A DNA stretch of 64,000 nucleotides, taken from the NCBI RefSeq assembly GCF_022829725.1, contig NZ_JAKSYG010000199.1:1-64000 (forward strand), given 5' to 3'. This stretch comes from Methylobacterium sp. E-005. GTDB taxonomy: Bacteria > Pseudomonadota > Alphaproteobacteria > Rhizobiales > Beijerinckiaceae. Below are positions 18,282 to 28,206 of the stretch, one piece after another (position 1 is the stretch's first letter; each line of letters starts with the position of its first letter). The notes under the pieces were generated by a model. It was not told the origin of the DNA. It saw nothing but the letters and a program-made list of their open reading frames with translations, and did no database searches. The translations under genes and the position numbers were made by a program.

Positions 18282-19610
18282 TCACTCCGCGGCCGTGCGC
18301 GTCCCGCCCTGGCCGAATCGGCGCTGGATGTAGTCGATCACGATGCCCTCGAAATCCTTGGCGAGGGTCGGGCCGCGCAGCGTCATCGCCTTCTTGCCGT
18401 CGATGAAGACCGGTGCGGTGGGGGTCTCGCCGGTGCCGGGCAGGGAGATGCCGATATCGGCGTGCTTCGATTCGCCCGGGCCGTTCACGATGCAGCCCAT
18501 CACGGCGACGTTCAGCCCCTCGACGCCCGGATAGGTCTTCTTCCACTCGGGCATGGAGGTGACGATCCAGTTCTGGATGTCGCGGGCGAGCTCCTGGAAG
18601 GTCGTGGAGGTCGTGCGGCCGCAGCCCGGGCAGGCCGCCACCATCGGCACGAAGGTGCGGAACCCCATGGTCTGCAGGAGTTCCTGGCTCGCCTTCACCT
18701 CGACGCTCCGGTCGCCGCCGGGCTCGGGGGTCAGCGAGTAGCGGATCGTGTCGCCGATCCCCTCCTGCAGCAGCACGCCGATGGCGGCCGAGGCGGCCAC
18801 GATGCCCTTCGAGCCCATCCCGGCCTCGGTCAGACCCAGATGGATCGCGTAATCCGAGCGGCGCGCCACCTCGCGGTAGACGGCGATCAGATCCTGCACC
18901 GCCGAGACCTTGGCCGACAGGATGATCTTGTTCTGCGGCAGGCCGAGTTCGACCGCGCGGTCGGCCGAGCCGATCGCCGAGCGGACCATCGCCTCGCGCA
19001 TCACCGCCCGGGCATCGATCGGCCGCGGCGCCTTGGCGTTCTCGTCCATCAGGTGGGTGAGGAGTTCCCCGTCGAGGGAGCCCCAGTTGGCGCCGATCCG
19101 CACGGTCTTGTTGTGCTTGATCGCCTGCTCGATGATCGCCGAGAACTGCGTGTCCTTCTTGTCCTTGAAGCCGACATTGCCCGGGTTGATCCGGTACTTG
19201 GCCAGCGCCTCGGCGCAGGCCGGATGGTCGGCGAGCAGCTTGTGGCCGATATAGTGGAAGTCGCCCACCAGCGGGACGTTGACGCCGATCCGGTCGAGGC
19301 GCTCGCGGATCTTCGGCACCGCGGCGGCCGCCTCGTCGCGGTCGACCGTGATGCGCACCAGCTCCGAGCCGACCCGGGCGAGCTGGGCGACCTGGGCCAC
19401 CGTGGCGTCGATGTCGGCCGTGTCGGTGTTGGTCATCGACTGCACGACGATCGGCGCGCCGCCGCCCACCGTGACCGCGCCCGCACCCTCGCCGACCGTG
19501 ACGCCGACCGTGCGGTGGCGGGGGGCGGGGCCGGCGATCTCCGGTCCGCCGCTGGCCAGCGGGTTCTCGGCGGGAATGTCGGAGCGGGTGGTGGCTTCCA
19601 TGACTTCCAT
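18282..19610 (-). CDS. ispG: 4-hydroxy-3-methylbut-2-enyl-diphosphate synthase
   Basis: IspG (GcpE) is the 4Fe-4S enzyme that converts MEcPP to HMBPP in the MEP isoprenoid pathway. The 442-residue product contains [20 protein letters not shown] near the N-terminus, the TIM-barrel segment [13 protein letters not shown], and C-terminal cluster ligands in CPGCGRTT and CIVNGPGE. The ATG at 19610 has an AAGG 8 bases upstream; an ATG at 19601 is the alternative. A perfect 16-base palindrome lies just upstream of the ribosome site. dxs, the first enzyme of this pathway, is at the window start. Confidence 0.95.
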   Translation of the reverse strand: MEVMEATTRSDIPAENPLASGGPEIAGPAPRHRTVGVTVGEGAGAVTVGGGAPIVVQSMTNTDTADIDATVAQVAQLARVGSELVRITVDRDEAAAAVPKIRERLDRIGVNVPLVGDFHYIGHKLLADHPACAEALAKYRINPGNVGFKDKKDTQFSAIIEQAIKHNKTVRIGANWGSLDGELLTHLMDENAKAPRPIDARAVMREAMVRSAIGSADRAVELGLPQNKIILSAKVSAVQDLIAVYREVARRSDYAIHLGLTEAGMGSKGIVAASAAIGVLLQEGIGDTIRYSLTPEPGGDRSVEVKASQELLQTMGFRTFVPMVAACPGCGRTTSTTFQELARDIQNWIVTSMPEWKKTYPGVEGLNVAVMGCIVNGPGESKHADIGISLPGTGETPTAPVFIDGKKAMTLRGPTLAKDFEGIVIDYIQRRFGQGGTRTAAE

Positions 19611-19626
19611 CGTGGACCTTCGGTGC

Positions 19627-19642
19627 GCGCCTCGCGAGGCGC
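19627..19642. promoter_or_regulatory. Perfect 16-base palindrome before ispG
   Basis: GCGCCTCGCGAGGCGC is self-complementary and sits about 7 bases upstream of the ispG AAGG ribosome site. It could be a protein-binding site or a small hairpin in the leader. In GC-rich DNA such palindromes also arise by chance. The rest of the 353-base gap up to the patatin start holds nothing I can name. Confidence 0.3.
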
Positions 19643-19963
19643 CGGCGCCCGTCAGGGCCGTCCGGCCTGTCCCGGGGACACGCCGCACCGGAACTTCGGG
19701 GCTGCCGCAGGTGAGTTGCGGACGACCCGGGGCGGCGTCAAGCCGGCGCCACGCGGGACAGCATCGCGCTGGACAGCATACGCGGCTCTCATGTCGTATC
19801 TGCGCGCAGATGTCGAGTTTGCCGTGCGGCCAGCAGGGTTTTCGTCGGCGGCTGTTGCCCATCCACCGCGCCGATCCGCGGCCGGCGCGGATCTCCGCCG
19901 GGTCGTGCCGTTGATGCTGCACCGCAGCATGCCCATCTTGTCGGTCCGATACAGGAGGCCGAG

Positions 19964-21091
19964 ATGAGCGAGCAGTTCGGTGGCGCTGAGCCGCACAATC
20001 CCGTCACCGCGGTGCCGGAGACCCCCGTCTCCGACGCGATCGACGCGCAGCCGGCGGCGGCGCCGAGCCATATGCTGGCCGGCCCCCGGGCCGAGAAGCC
20101 GGTCGCCCTGGCGCTCCAGGGTGGCGGCGCGCATGGGGCCTTCACCTGGGGTGTGCTCGATGCGCTGATCGAGGACGGGCGGCTCGGCTTCGAGGCGGTC
20201 ACCGGGGCGAGCGCGGGGGCGATGAACGCCGTCGTCCTGGTGGATGGCTGGCTCAAGGGCGGTCCCGACGGCGCCCGGGAGGGGCTGGAGCGTTTCTGGC
20301 GGGAGGTCAGCCTCGACGGCGACCTCGGCCCGACCCAGCGCCATGTCGTCAGCGGGCTGTTCAGCCTGTGGAAGGGCAACCCGGTGGCCGAGTTCTGGGC
20401 CAAGATGCTGTCGCCCAGCCCCTACGTGTCGAACCCGCTCAACATCAACCCGCTGCGCAAGGCGCTGGCCGAGCAGGTCGATTTCGAGCGCCTGCGCGGG
20501 GCCGAGACGGCGGGCCTGTTCGTCTCGGCCACCAATGTCTGGACCGGCAAGCTCGCGGTGTTCGAGCGCGAGCGCCTGACCGTCGATCACCTGATGGCCT
20601 CGGCCTGCCTGCCCACCGTGTTCCAGGCGGTGGAGATCGACGGCGTGCCCTATTGGGACGGCGGCTATCTCGGCAATCCGCCGCTCTATCCCCTGCACCG
20701 GGGCGCCCAGACCCGCGACATCCTGCTCGTGCAGATCAATCCGGTGGAGCGCCGCGAGACCCCGCGCACGGAGAGCGAGATCCGCGACCGCCTCAACGAG
20801 ATCACCTTCAACGCCAACCTGATGCGGGAACTGCGCGCCATCGACTTCCTGGACGGGCTGATCGAGGAGGGGACGCTGGGCCAGGGGCAGTACCGGCGCG
20901 TGCTGGTTCATCGGATCGATGGCACCGATGCGCTCGAGGATTACAACGCCGCCTCGAAGCTCGACGCGCGCTGGACCGTGTTCAAGCGCCTGCGCGACAA
21001 GGGCCGGGCCGCGGCACAGGCTTGGCTTGCGGAGAATTACGAGCGCGTCGGCCGGGATTGCACAGTCGATCTGCAACAAGCGTATCAATAG
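19964..21091 (+). CDS. Patatin-like phospholipase
   Basis: This 375-residue protein has the patatin Ser-Asp dyad hydrolase layout. The oxyanion motif GGGAHGAF is at about 53-60, the nucleophile Ser83 in GASAG at 81-85, and Asp232 in WDGG. It lacks a signal peptide; the first 40 residues are a polar, Pro/Ala-rich extension. Related bacterial proteins hydrolyse phospholipids or poly-hydroxyalkanoate granule components, but I cannot say which. ATG 19964 is preceded by AGGAGG. It is transcribed divergently from ispG. Confidence 0.88.
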   Translation: MSEQFGGAEPHNPVTAVPETPVSDAIDAQPAAAPSHMLAGPRAEKPVALALQGGGAHGAFTWGVLDALIEDGRLGFEAVTGASAGAMNAVVLVDGWLKGGPDGAREGLERFWREVSLDGDLGPTQRHVVSGLFSLWKGNPVAEFWAKMLSPSPYVSNPLNINPLRKALAEQVDFERLRGAETAGLFVSATNVWTGKLAVFERERLTVDHLMASACLPTVFQAVEIDGVPYWDGGYLGNPPLYPLHRGAQTRDILLVQINPVERRETPRTESEIRDRLNEITFNANLMRELRAIDFLDGLIEEGTLGQGQYRRVLVHRIDGTDALEDYNAASKLDARWTVFKRLRDKGRAAAQAWLAENYERVGRDCTVDLQQAYQ

Positions 21092-21323
21092 GTCCGTGAT
21101 CTCAAAGCTGCATCGCGGTTTGATGATGGTCGCCGGCTCATAAAACAGAATGTCGGCGCAAATATCCGGGCATGAATTCGCGACAGATCGAAAAATGTTG
21201 TTGGGTTATGTCGGAGATGTAAGTTTTTTGTTGCGTTGAATGGCGTCTCGATCGCTTTCCTCTGCTTGCGGCCGATGGCATGGGCCTCACGCGGGCGCCG
21301 TCGTTCGCGAGCGGGGGCGGTCC

Positions 21324-23015
21324 ATGACGATTCGATTGGTCGATCTGAGGATCAGCGCGAAGATCGCGCTGATCATGGCGGTGATGCTGGCGATCACGGT
21401 CGGCGTCTCGGCGATCTCCCTTCGGAACATTGGCGTGATCGAGGAGACGGAAGACTGGACCGTCCACACCCACGAGGTCCTGTCCCAGATCGACCAGATG
21501 GTCGCCGCGATGATCAATCGGGAGACGGGGTTGCGCGGCTACCTGATCTCCGCGGATCCCGCCTTTCTCGAACCCGAGCAGACCGGCCGGAAGACCTTCG
21601 CGGCGGCCTGGGAGGCGGCGCAAAGCCTGACCCGTGCCAACGCCGCCCAGCAGGCGCGGCTCACGGAGCTGTTGGGGTTGGCCGAGGAGTGGAGCCGGAC
21701 CGTCGCGGACCGCGCGATCGCCCTGATGCAGGACCCCGCGGCCGGGGAGGAGGCGCGCCGCCTCGCCGGTTCGGTGGCCGGCAAGACGGCGATGGACGGC
21801 CTGCGTGCCAAGGCGGCCGAGCTGACGAAGACGGAACAGGACCTCCTGAAGACGCGCGCGGCGAGCTCCGCGGCGGCGGTCGCGTCGTCGCGCTCGGCCA
21901 GCTACGCCGGGCTTGGATCGGTGGCGTTGGCGGCGCTTGGAGGGTTGGTCCTCCTGCAGCTCGGCATCGCCCGGCCGATCCACGCCATAACCGGCACGAT
22001 GACCCGGCTTGCCGCCGACGACCTGTCGGTCGCGGTGCCGGGCGTGGGCCGCCGCGACGAGGTCGGGGCCATGGCCGGCGCCGTGCAGGTCTTCCGGGAT
22101 AAGCTCGCGCGGGCCCAGGTGCTGGAAGCGGAGGCGGCCGAGGCCCGGACAGCGGTCGAGAGGCAGCGGAAGGCCGCCATGCACGAATTGGCCGATCGGT
22201 TCGAGGCGGCGGTCGGCGGCGTCGTGCGCGCCGTCGCGGCGGCGGCGACCCAGCTGCAATCGGCCGCCGGAAACATGAGCGCGGCCGCCACGCAGACCGC
22301 GCAGCAATCGGTCACCGTGGCCTCGGCGGCCGAGCAGGCGGCCACGAACGTCGGCACAGTGGCGGCGGCGGCCGAGCAACTCGGCACCTCCGTGTCGGAG
22401 ATCGGCCGCCAGGTGCAGGGCTCGGCGAGCTTCGCCACCGCTGCCGTCGCGGAGGCTGAAAAGTCCGCCGACCTGATGCAGACGCTGCGCGCGGGCGCGA
22501 TCCGGATCGGCGACGTGGTCAGCCTCATCTCGGGCATCGCGGCCCAGACCAACCTCCTGGCGCTCAACGCCACGATCGAGGCCGCGCGCGCCGGGGAGGC
22601 CGGCCGGGGCTTCGCCGTGGTGGCGACGGAGGTCAAGGAACTGGCCAGCCAGACCGCCAAGGCGACCGAAGACGTCGCCCGGCAGATCGGGGAGATCCGG
22701 TCCTGGACCGGGGATGCGTCGGACGCGATCGCGGTGGTCGTGAGCCGCATCAGCGAAATCAGCGTGCTGGCCGGCGGGATCGCTGCGGCGGTCGAGGAGC
22801 AGGGGGCGGCGACGCAGGAGATCGTGCGCAACGTCGGGCAGGCGGCGCAGGGCACGAGCGAGGTTACGACCAACATCGTGGGCGTCAGCCGCGCGGCCGA
22901 GGGGGCCGGGGCCGCGGCCGCGCAGGTTCTGGGTTCCGCCTCGGGTCTCTCGGACCAAGCCCAGCGCCTCGACGCAGAGGTCCGCCGCTTCCTCGATACG
23001 GTCCGCGCGGCTTAG
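21324..23015 (+). CDS. Methyl-accepting chemotaxis protein with CHASE3-like sensor domain
   Basis: This is a 563-residue inner-membrane receptor. TM1 is at about 13-32. A periplasmic CHASE3-like domain follows with WTVHTHEVL and [21 protein letters not shown] second membrane segment ([17 protein letters not shown]) leads to HAMP with an [17 protein letters not shown] element. The signalling tip [20 protein letters not shown] and [15 protein letters not shown] are intact. No che genes are nearby, so it is an orphan receptor feeding a cluster elsewhere. Start ATG 21324 has a GGGGGCGG stretch upstream and places TM1 correctly; a start at 21240 would add a polar tail. The ligand is unknown. Confidence 0.92.
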   Translation: MTIRLVDLRISAKIALIMAVMLAITVGVSAISLRNIGVIEETEDWTVHTHEVLSQIDQMVAAMINRETGLRGYLISADPAFLEPEQTGRKTFAAAWEAAQSLTRANAAQQARLTELLGLAEEWSRTVADRAIALMQDPAAGEEARRLAGSVAGKTAMDGLRAKAAELTKTEQDLLKTRAASSAAAVASSRSASYAGLGSVALAALGGLVLLQLGIARPIHAITGTMTRLAADDLSVAVPGVGRRDEVGAMAGAVQVFRDKLARAQVLEAEAAEARTAVERQRKAAMHELADRFEAAVGGVVRAVAAAATQLQSAAGNMSAAATQTAQQSVTVASAAEQAATNVGTVAAAAEQLGTSVSEIGRQVQGSASFATAAVAEAEKSADLMQTLRAGAIRIGDVVSLISGIAAQTNLLALNATIEAARAGEAGRGFAVVATEVKELASQTAKATEDVARQIGEIRSWTGDASDAIAVVVSRISEISVLAGGIAAAVEEQGAATQEIVRNVGQAAQGTSEVTTNIVGVSRAAEGAGAAAAQVLGSASGLSDQAQRLDAEVRRFLDTVRAA

Positions 23016-23143
23016 GGCCTCGTTCCGAGGCGCAGCTTCTGGCAGACGACGATGCGCGGCCCTGCGGCGAATCGACCGCCCCGGCGGACGAAACGTGGGG
23101 CCCGCTGCTGCGTTCCGCGACAGCGTTCGGGGAGGCTGACGCC

Positions 23144-23698
23144 ATGACACTGCTGCGCCGCGAGGTCCTGATCCTGATCGGTACCGGCTTGGCCGGCGGC
23201 GCCCGCGCCGCCGAGTCCGTGCGGGCCACCGACTTCGCCTTCGAGACGCCGGAGGGCGGGCCGATGCCGCTCTCGGCCTATGCCGGCAAGCCGATCCTCG
23301 TGGTCAACACCGCCACGGCCTGCGGCTATGCTGGGCAGCTCTCGGGTCTCCAGACCCTGTGGACCCGTTTCGGCGATCGGGGGCTGACGGTGATCGGCGT
23401 GCCGTCCCCGGATTTCGGCAACCAGGAGCCGCTCGACGGTCCCGCCATCGCGGAGGCCGCCCGGAAGAACCACGGCGTCACCTTCCCGCTCACCGCGAAG
23501 ACCCACGTGAAGATGCCGGGCGCCCATCCGTTCTACCGGTGGGCCGCCGCCGAGCGCCCGGCCGAGACGCCGCGCTGGAACTTCCACAAATACCTGATCG
23601 CCCGGGACGGCACCCTCGCGGCTGCCTTCGCCACACAGGTCGAGCCCACCGACCCGCGGGTTATTTCGGGGATCGCCGCGGCCCTCGATCAGGCCTGA
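23144..23698 (+). CDS. Glutathione peroxidase-like thiol peroxidase, exported
   Basis: This 184-residue protein has a signal-like N-terminus (REVLILIGTGLAGGARA) and a GPx core. The peroxidatic Cys is in NTATACGY, and the Trp/Asn element in RWNFHKYL. The block usually reading FPCNQFGGQEP is VPSPDFGNQEP here, so the usual Gln is Asp, as in many bacterial GPx homologues. It probably reduces peroxides in the periplasm using a thiol donor. ATG 23144 has GGGGAGG 10 bases upstream. It lies between the chemoreceptor and ECF sigma genes, all on the plus strand. Confidence 0.85.
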   Translation: MTLLRREVLILIGTGLAGGARAAESVRATDFAFETPEGGPMPLSAYAGKPILVVNTATACGYAGQLSGLQTLWTRFGDRGLTVIGVPSPDFGNQEPLDGPAIAEAARKNHGVTFPLTAKTHVKMPGAHPFYRWAAAERPAETPRWNFHKYLIARDGTLAAAFATQVEPTDPRVISGIAAALDQA

Positions 23699-23738
23699 AC
23701 CGTGCCGCTCCGCCGGGCGGGATTAAAGCGCCGGGACG

Positions 23739-24401
23739 ATGCGTTCACGCTTCATGGCATCAGACAAGCAGAAGCGCGCTGACCTCCTCGACCTGCTGGT
23801 GCCCCTGCGGCGCTACGCCCGGTCGCTCACCCGCGACGCGCTGCGGGCCGACGATCTCGTGCACGACACGCTGGTGCGCGCCCTGGAGATGCAGGGCACG
23901 CTTCGCCCGAACACCAATCTGCGCACCTGGATGATGACGGTGCTGCACAACGCCTTCATCGACGAGCAGCGCCGCCGGCAGGTCGAGGCGCGCCACGCCG
24001 ACACGCTGGTGCGGATGGCCGAGGACATGGCGCCCCCGGCCCAGGAGGGGCAGGTGCGCCTCGCCCAGATCCGCAAGGCGTTCCTCACCCTGCCCGAGGA
24101 GCAGCGCGCCGCCCTGCACCTCGTGACCCTGGAGGGCATGGCCTATGCCGACGCGGCGGCCGTGCTCGGCATTCCGATCGGGACCCTGATGTCCCGCCTC
24201 GGCCGCGGCCGGGCCGCCCTGCGGGCCTTCGAGGAAGGGGCGCGGACCGACCGGGCCTCCGGCGAGGAGGCGGGCACCAGAGCCTCCGACCAGACATCCG
24301 AGTCGCGGCGCGGGTCGCCCTCAACCCTCCGGCTCGTCGTGTCCGACACGCCGCCGGGCCGGTCCACATGGCCCCTGCGGCGGGCGGCCGGGGAGAACTA
24401 G
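23739..24401 (+). CDS. ECF-type RNA polymerase sigma factor
   Basis: This protein of about 220 residues has region 2 with LVPLRRYARSLTRDALRADD and LRTWMMTVLHNAFIDEQRRR, and region 4 with FLTLPEEQRAALHLVTLEG and the helix-turn-helix IPIGTLMSRLGRGRAALR. A C-terminal extension of about 50 residues, rich in Ser, Arg and Glu, follows region 4, which is longer than usual. The target promoters are unknown. ATG 23739 and ATG 23754 are both possible starts. The next gene on the strand (24595) encodes a membrane anti-sigma-like protein, the usual partner arrangement. Confidence 0.9.
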   Translation: MRSRFMASDKQKRADLLDLLVPLRRYARSLTRDALRADDLVHDTLVRALEMQGTLRPNTNLRTWMMTVLHNAFIDEQRRRQVEARHADTLVRMAEDMAPPAQEGQVRLAQIRKAFLTLPEEQRAALHLVTLEGMAYADAAAVLGIPIGTLMSRLGRGRAALRAFEEGARTDRASGEEAGTRASDQTSESRRGSPSTLRLVVSDTPPGRSTWPLRRAAGEN

Positions 24402-24594
24402 GGCCCGATTCAGACAATCGGTCAGTCCCCGGCGCCGGCGCGGACTGACTGCAGCGACCGGCGGATCGCTCTGCGGCATGGTGCGGGAACGCGGCATCCG
24501 GTTTTCCCAATTTCCCATGCGGTAACACAGGCCCGGGGCCGCCGTCGTTGTTGGGCGGCGCGATCCGGGGCACGCTGGCACCGAGGACTTCACG

Positions 24595-25359
24595 ATGATT
24601 GATCCGATCACAGACGACGATCTCATCGCCTTCGTCGACGGGCAGATCGACCCGATGCGCCGCCTGGATGTGGAGGCCCATCTGGCCGCCGATCCGGCCG
24701 CCGCCGCCCGGGTGATGGCCGAGATGCACGATCGCGACGCCCTGCGGGCTTGCTTCGAGCGGGTTCCGGGCCCCGGGCCCGACCGCACGATCGCGCTCGC
24801 CCGCCGGTTCGACCGGAACCAGCGCTGGCGCCGGGTCGCCTCGCGCCTCAAGCGGGCTGCCGCCATCGCGGTGCTGGTCGGCGCGGGCTGGCTCGCCCAT
24901 GACGAGATCGGCCGGTTCGGCGTGCCCGACACCCTGGCGGCGACGCCGGATCCGGCGCTGATTGCCGATGCCCGGCAGGCCCGGGCGGTGGCGCAGCTGC
25001 GCAAGAGCATCAGCGGCGAAGCCGACGGGGCGGTCTACGACCGGGCGCGCCTGCGCTCGGTGACCGGCATCGATCTGCCGGCGCTGCCGGAGGGCTGGCG
25101 GGTGCGCGACATCCAGATCTTCCCGGCCCGCCACGGCACCGGCATCGAGGTCGCGCTGGAGGCTGGGGGATATGGTGAGGCGTCGCTGTTCGCCACCCGC
25201 GGCATCCGCGGCGGCCCTGCGACACTCACCGGGTCCGAGGACGGCGACATCGTCTCGTGGAACGCGGGCGACACCGCCTATGCGCTGATCGGTCCCCGGG
25301 ACGATCGGGCGCTCCGGCAGGTGGCGGGGCTCCTCGGCGCGGGGCCGGCGGCGCGCTGA
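24595..25359 (+). CDS. Anti-sigma factor, single transmembrane segment
   Basis: This 254-residue protein has the anti-sigma layout. The N-terminal cytoplasmic part includes DDLIAFVDGQIDPMRRLDVE at about 8-27. A hydrophobic segment at about 87-101 (RAAAIAVLVGAGWLA) follows, then a periplasmic domain of about 150 residues. There is no His-x3-Cys-x2-Cys zinc motif, so it is not a ZAS-type factor. It probably sequesters the ECF sigma encoded 194 bases upstream. The signal it senses cannot be inferred. The gap between the genes is large enough for a separate promoter. Confidence 0.8.
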   Translation: MIDPITDDDLIAFVDGQIDPMRRLDVEAHLAADPAAAARVMAEMHDRDALRACFERVPGPGPDRTIALARRFDRNQRWRRVASRLKRAAAIAVLVGAGWLAHDEIGRFGVPDTLAATPDPALIADARQARAVAQLRKSISGEADGAVYDRARLRSVTGIDLPALPEGWRVRDIQIFPARHGTGIEVALEAGGYGEASLFATRGIRGGPATLTGSEDGDIVSWNAGDTAYALIGPRDDRALRQVAGLLGAGPAAR

Positions 25360-25516
25360 ACGGCGCGGACCGCATCAGCTCCAGCTTTCCGTCAGGGTGG
25401 CGGCACGGGATAGCTCCGACGTCCCCGTCGCTCCGCGCGGGATCGTGGAACGCCCTATGTCCGCCGCGTTCCGATCGGGCGGCCTTTGAAGGTCGCCTCG
25501 CGGTCAGGAGACCGCA

Positions 25517-25876
25517 TCACCTGAAACGTTGCTGACGCAGTTCCCGGCCTTCGGAGGACTGGTCGATCGGGCTCCAGAAGCCGTCGGGCGACGCACTCCG
25601 CGGATGCATGGGAACGTACCCGCCGTCCCAACTGCGGGGCCTCAGGTCGGGTGTCCTCCCGAAGGCCCCATCGTCGTAGCGGTACATCTCGACGCGGTCA
25701 CCTGTGCCGTGGCGGCGCGGGTCGATGCCGTACCTCTTCCGGGAAGCGCTGCGCGGGGCATGCTCCACGACAGCGGGTTTCGCATCGAAGTAGTTACGAT
25801 AATCCCCGTACGACTCGACCGCCAGGGCGCCGACATGAGAGCCAAGCAACGCGGCGGCGGCGACCAGAGTCTTCAT
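25517..25876 (-). CDS. Small secreted hypothetical protein
   Basis: This 119-residue protein has a signal peptide (KTLVAAAALLGSHVGALA, cleavage near residue 19) and a mature part rich in Arg, Tyr, Ser and Pro (SYGDYRNYFDAKPAVVEHAP, then RSWDGGYVPMHP). It has no Cys. It is probably periplasmic or outer-surface, with no family I recognise. ATG 25876 has AAGGGG about 8 bases upstream. It is convergent with the anti-sigma gene and is flanked by an AT-rich gap on its upstream side. Confidence 0.6.
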   Translation of the reverse strand: MKTLVAAAALLGSHVGALAVESYGDYRNYFDAKPAVVEHAPRSASRKRYGIDPRRHGTGDRVEMYRYDDGAFGRTPDLRPRSWDGGYVPMHPRSASPDGFWSPIDQSSEGRELRQQRFR

Positions 25877-26244
25877 GGAACCACCCCTTCTTGAGACGCG
25901 CAAGATTTAAGCAGATCTGCGCTGCATGCTCGCGCGCCGAACTGTTTAGGGGCGTAGCATATCTTTCTGAGGGCGCGGTGACGGGCGGCACAAGCTGGGG
26001 GACTCATCCACATTCACAGGGCGTGTGACTTTCTGATAGTAATTGTCTTGAAAATTTGGATATTGATTGATCTATTTTCTTCTCGATCCGCAAGTTGTTA
26101 TCTATAGAATACGGGTCGATCTGCGAAAGTCGCTTGAATCCCACGTGCGTTCCGATTCCACGGCGAAGGCCTTCCGGAGGACGGCGCTGCCCCGACTTGC
26201 CAGGACCCTCGACATCCCGCCCCGGCGGGTGCCAAAGATCAGCC
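25877..26244. other. Gene-free gap, AT-rich in part
   Basis: This 368-base stretch separates the small secreted gene from cdd. The 26030-26110 part is AT-rich and may hold promoters for both genes. An open frame on the minus strand (26004-26246) looks spurious: it opens in the start of cdd and shows no family motif. I see no hairpin of note. Confidence 0.5.
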
Positions 26245-26670
26245 ATGCAGGCTGCAGATTCGGCACGAACAGATGACGGGGTGACCCTGCTGGCGGCCGC
26301 CCGAGCGGTTCGCGAGCGGGCGCACGCGCCCTATTCCCGCTTCCGCGTCGGGGCGGCGCTTCGGGACGAGCACGGCGCCATCCATGCCGGCTGCAACGTC
26401 GAGAACGCCGCCTATCCGGTGGGGACCTGCGCCGAGGCCGGAGCAATCGCCGCCATGGTGGCGGGCGGGGGACGGCGCATCATGGAAATCCTCGTCTGCG
26501 GCGATGGCGCGGGCCTCGTGACGCCCTGCGGCGCCTGCCGCCAGCGCATCCGGGAATTCGCTCGGGCGGACACGCCGATCCATGCCGCCACGCCGGACGG
26601 CATTGCGAAGAGCTTCACGCTCGCCGAGCTGCTGCCCGAATCCTTCGGCCCGGAGACGCTCGGTGAGTGA
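26245..26670 (+). CDS. cdd: Cytidine deaminase
   Basis: Cdd deaminates cytidine and deoxycytidine to uridine and deoxyuridine, a pyrimidine salvage step in the cytoplasm. The 141-residue protein has the zinc site of the Cys-type enzymes: C62-A-E64 (proton shuttle Glu64) and P-C95-G-A-C98, with CNVENAAYPVG at 50-60. The usual CAER reads CAEA here. The ATG at 26245 has no strong ribosome site; a GTG at 26281 is an alternative. It opens the cdd-PNP-deoC-deoA operon, and its 3' end overlaps the PNP gene by 8 bases. Confidence 0.9.
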   Translation: MQAADSARTDDGVTLLAAARAVRERAHAPYSRFRVGAALRDEHGAIHAGCNVENAAYPVGTCAEAGAIAAMVAGGGRRIMEILVCGDGAGLVTPCGACRQRIREFARADTPIHAATPDGIAKSFTLAELLPESFGPETLGE

Positions 26671-27478
26671 GGCCGCCCTCGAGGCGCTGCGCGCCGCCGG
26701 CTTCGCGGGGGATTACGCCTGCGCCCTCGTAACCGGCACCGGCCTCGGCGGGATCGCGGGGACCCTGGAGGAGGCCGTCTCCCTCGCCTACGCGGCGATT
26801 CCCGGCTTCCCGGGGGCGGGGGTCAGCGGCCATGCCGGACGGCTGCACCGCGGATCCCTGGCGGGGCGGCCCGTCCTCATCTTCGAGGGGCGGGCGCATG
26901 CCTACGAGCGGGGCGACGCGGCGGTGATGCGCGTACCGCTTGCCTGCGCGCGACAACTCGGGGCCCGGCGCCTGCTGCTCACCAACGCCTCCGGGTCGCT
27001 GCGGCCGGAGGTGGGTCCCGGCCGCCTTGTCCTGCTCGCCGACCACATCAACCTGTCCGGCCTCAACCCGCTGATCGGGGAGGCGAGCGACGCCCGCTTC
27101 GTGCCGATGACCGACGCCTACGATCCGGACCTGCGCGCGCGACTGCATGCGGCGGCGGGGACCTGCGGTATCCCGCTCGAGGAGGGGGTCTACGCGTGGT
27201 TCTCCGGCCCCAGCTTCGAGACGCCCGCCGAGGTCCGGATGGCCGGCATCCTGGGGGCCGACCTCGTCGGCATGTCGACGGTGCCCGAGGTCATTCTCGC
27301 CCGCTTCCTCGGCCTGCCGGTGGCGGCGGTCTCGGTGGTGACCAACCGCGCCGCCGGGATCGCCGGGGGCGCCCCGCACCATGCGGAGACCAAGGCGGTG
27401 GCCGCCCGGGCCGCGGAGGATCTCGGCCGCCTGATCCGGGCCTTCGTGGCCGATCTGCCAGACGGAGATGCGCCATGA
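26663..27478 (+). CDS. Purine-nucleoside phosphorylase (class II trimeric type)
   Basis: This 271-residue enzyme cleaves purine nucleosides with phosphate to the free base and (deoxy)ribose 1-phosphate. Family marks include the N-terminal VTGTGLGG, FEGRAHAYERGD (phosphate-binding region, usually GRxHxYEG), LTNASGSL, FSGPSFETPAEVRM and VGMSTVPE. The GTG start at 26663 overlaps the end of cdd by 8 bases, and its stop overlaps deoC as ATGA, so translation is probably coupled throughout the operon. The ribose phosphates formed feed DeoC after isomerisation. Confidence 0.9.
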   Translation: MSEAALEALRAAGFAGDYACALVTGTGLGGIAGTLEEAVSLAYAAIPGFPGAGVSGHAGRLHRGSLAGRPVLIFEGRAHAYERGDAAVMRVPLACARQLGARRLLLTNASGSLRPEVGPGRLVLLADHINLSGLNPLIGEASDARFVPMTDAYDPDLRARLHAAAGTCGIPLEEGVYAWFSGPSFETPAEVRMAGILGADLVGMSTVPEVILARFLGLPVAAVSVVTNRAAGIAGGAPHHAETKAVAARAAEDLGRLIRAFVADLPDGDAP

Positions 27479-28206
27479 CGGATTCGGACCCGGGCGCAGT
27501 CGCCCGCCGGGCGCTGCCGCTCCTCGACCTCACCGACCTCGGCGAGACCTGCACCGAGACGAAGATCGACGCCCTGTGCCGGGACGCGAAGGCCGGTTCC
27601 GTGGCGGCGATCTGCATCTGGCCGCGCTTCATCACGCAGGGTGCCCGGGCGCTCGCCGGCACCGGCATCCGGATCGCCACGGTGATCAACTTCCCCGAAG
27701 GCGGCGAGGATTGCGCCCGGGCCACCGACGACACCGCCGAGGCCCTGCGCGACGGTGCCGACGAGATCGACCTCGTCCTGCCCTACCGCGCCCTGATGCG
27801 GGGCGATGCGGCGCTCGCCCGCGACATGGTCGAGGCCGTGCGCGATGTCTGCGGCACCGCGACCCTCAAGGTGATCCTGGAAACGGGCGAGCTCGGCGAT
27901 CCAGGGTCGATCCGGGCGGCGAGCCGGCTCGCCCTGGAGGCGGGCGCCGATTTCCTGAAGACCTCGACCGGCAAGAGCCCGATCTCGGCGACCCCGGAGG
28001 CCGCCGGGGCGATGCTGAGCGAGATTCACGCGAGTGGCCGCCCCGCCGGCCTGAAGGTGTCGGGCGGCCTGCGCAGCGTCGCCGACGCCGCCCTCTATCT
28101 GGCGCTCGCCGATCGGATCATGGGAGCCGGTTGGGTGACGCCAAAAACCTTCCGCCTCGGGGCGAGCAGCCTGTACGGCGCCCTGATGCAGGCCCGGGAA
28201 TTGTGA
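27475..28206 (+). CDS. deoC: Deoxyribose-phosphate aldolase
   Basis: DeoC splits 2-deoxyribose 5-phosphate to acetaldehyde and glyceraldehyde 3-phosphate. It is a 243-residue TIM-barrel protein. The Schiff-base Lys162 lies in LKTSTGKSP, the second active-site Lys194 in LKVSGG, and the Asp at about 99 in DEIDLVLPY. It overlaps the PNP gene by 4 bases at its start (ATGA) and deoA by 4 bases at its end. The cluster catabolises nucleosides to central metabolites. No deoR or phosphopentomutase gene (deoB) is in the window. Confidence 0.94.
   Translation: MTDSDPGAVARRALPLLDLTDLGETCTETKIDALCRDAKAGSVAAICIWPRFITQGARALAGTGIRIATVINFPEGGEDCARATDDTAEALRDGADEIDLVLPYRALMRGDAALARDMVEAVRDVCGTATLKVILETGELGDPGSIRAASRLALEAGADFLKTSTGKSPISATPEAAGAMLSEIHASGRPAGLKVSGGLRSVADAALYLALADRIMGAGWVTPKTFRLGASSLYGALMQAREL

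Noticed and set aside
15972..19967. Very long plus-strand open frame opposite kup and ispG
   Set aside because: It is a high-GC shadow of the minus-strand genes: its translation is His/Arg/Gly-rich low complexity with no family motif, while the opposite strand holds two clear enzymes.
26004..26246. 80-codon minus-strand frame in the AT-rich gap before cdd
   Set aside because: No motif or clear ribosome site, and it begins within the start of cdd.
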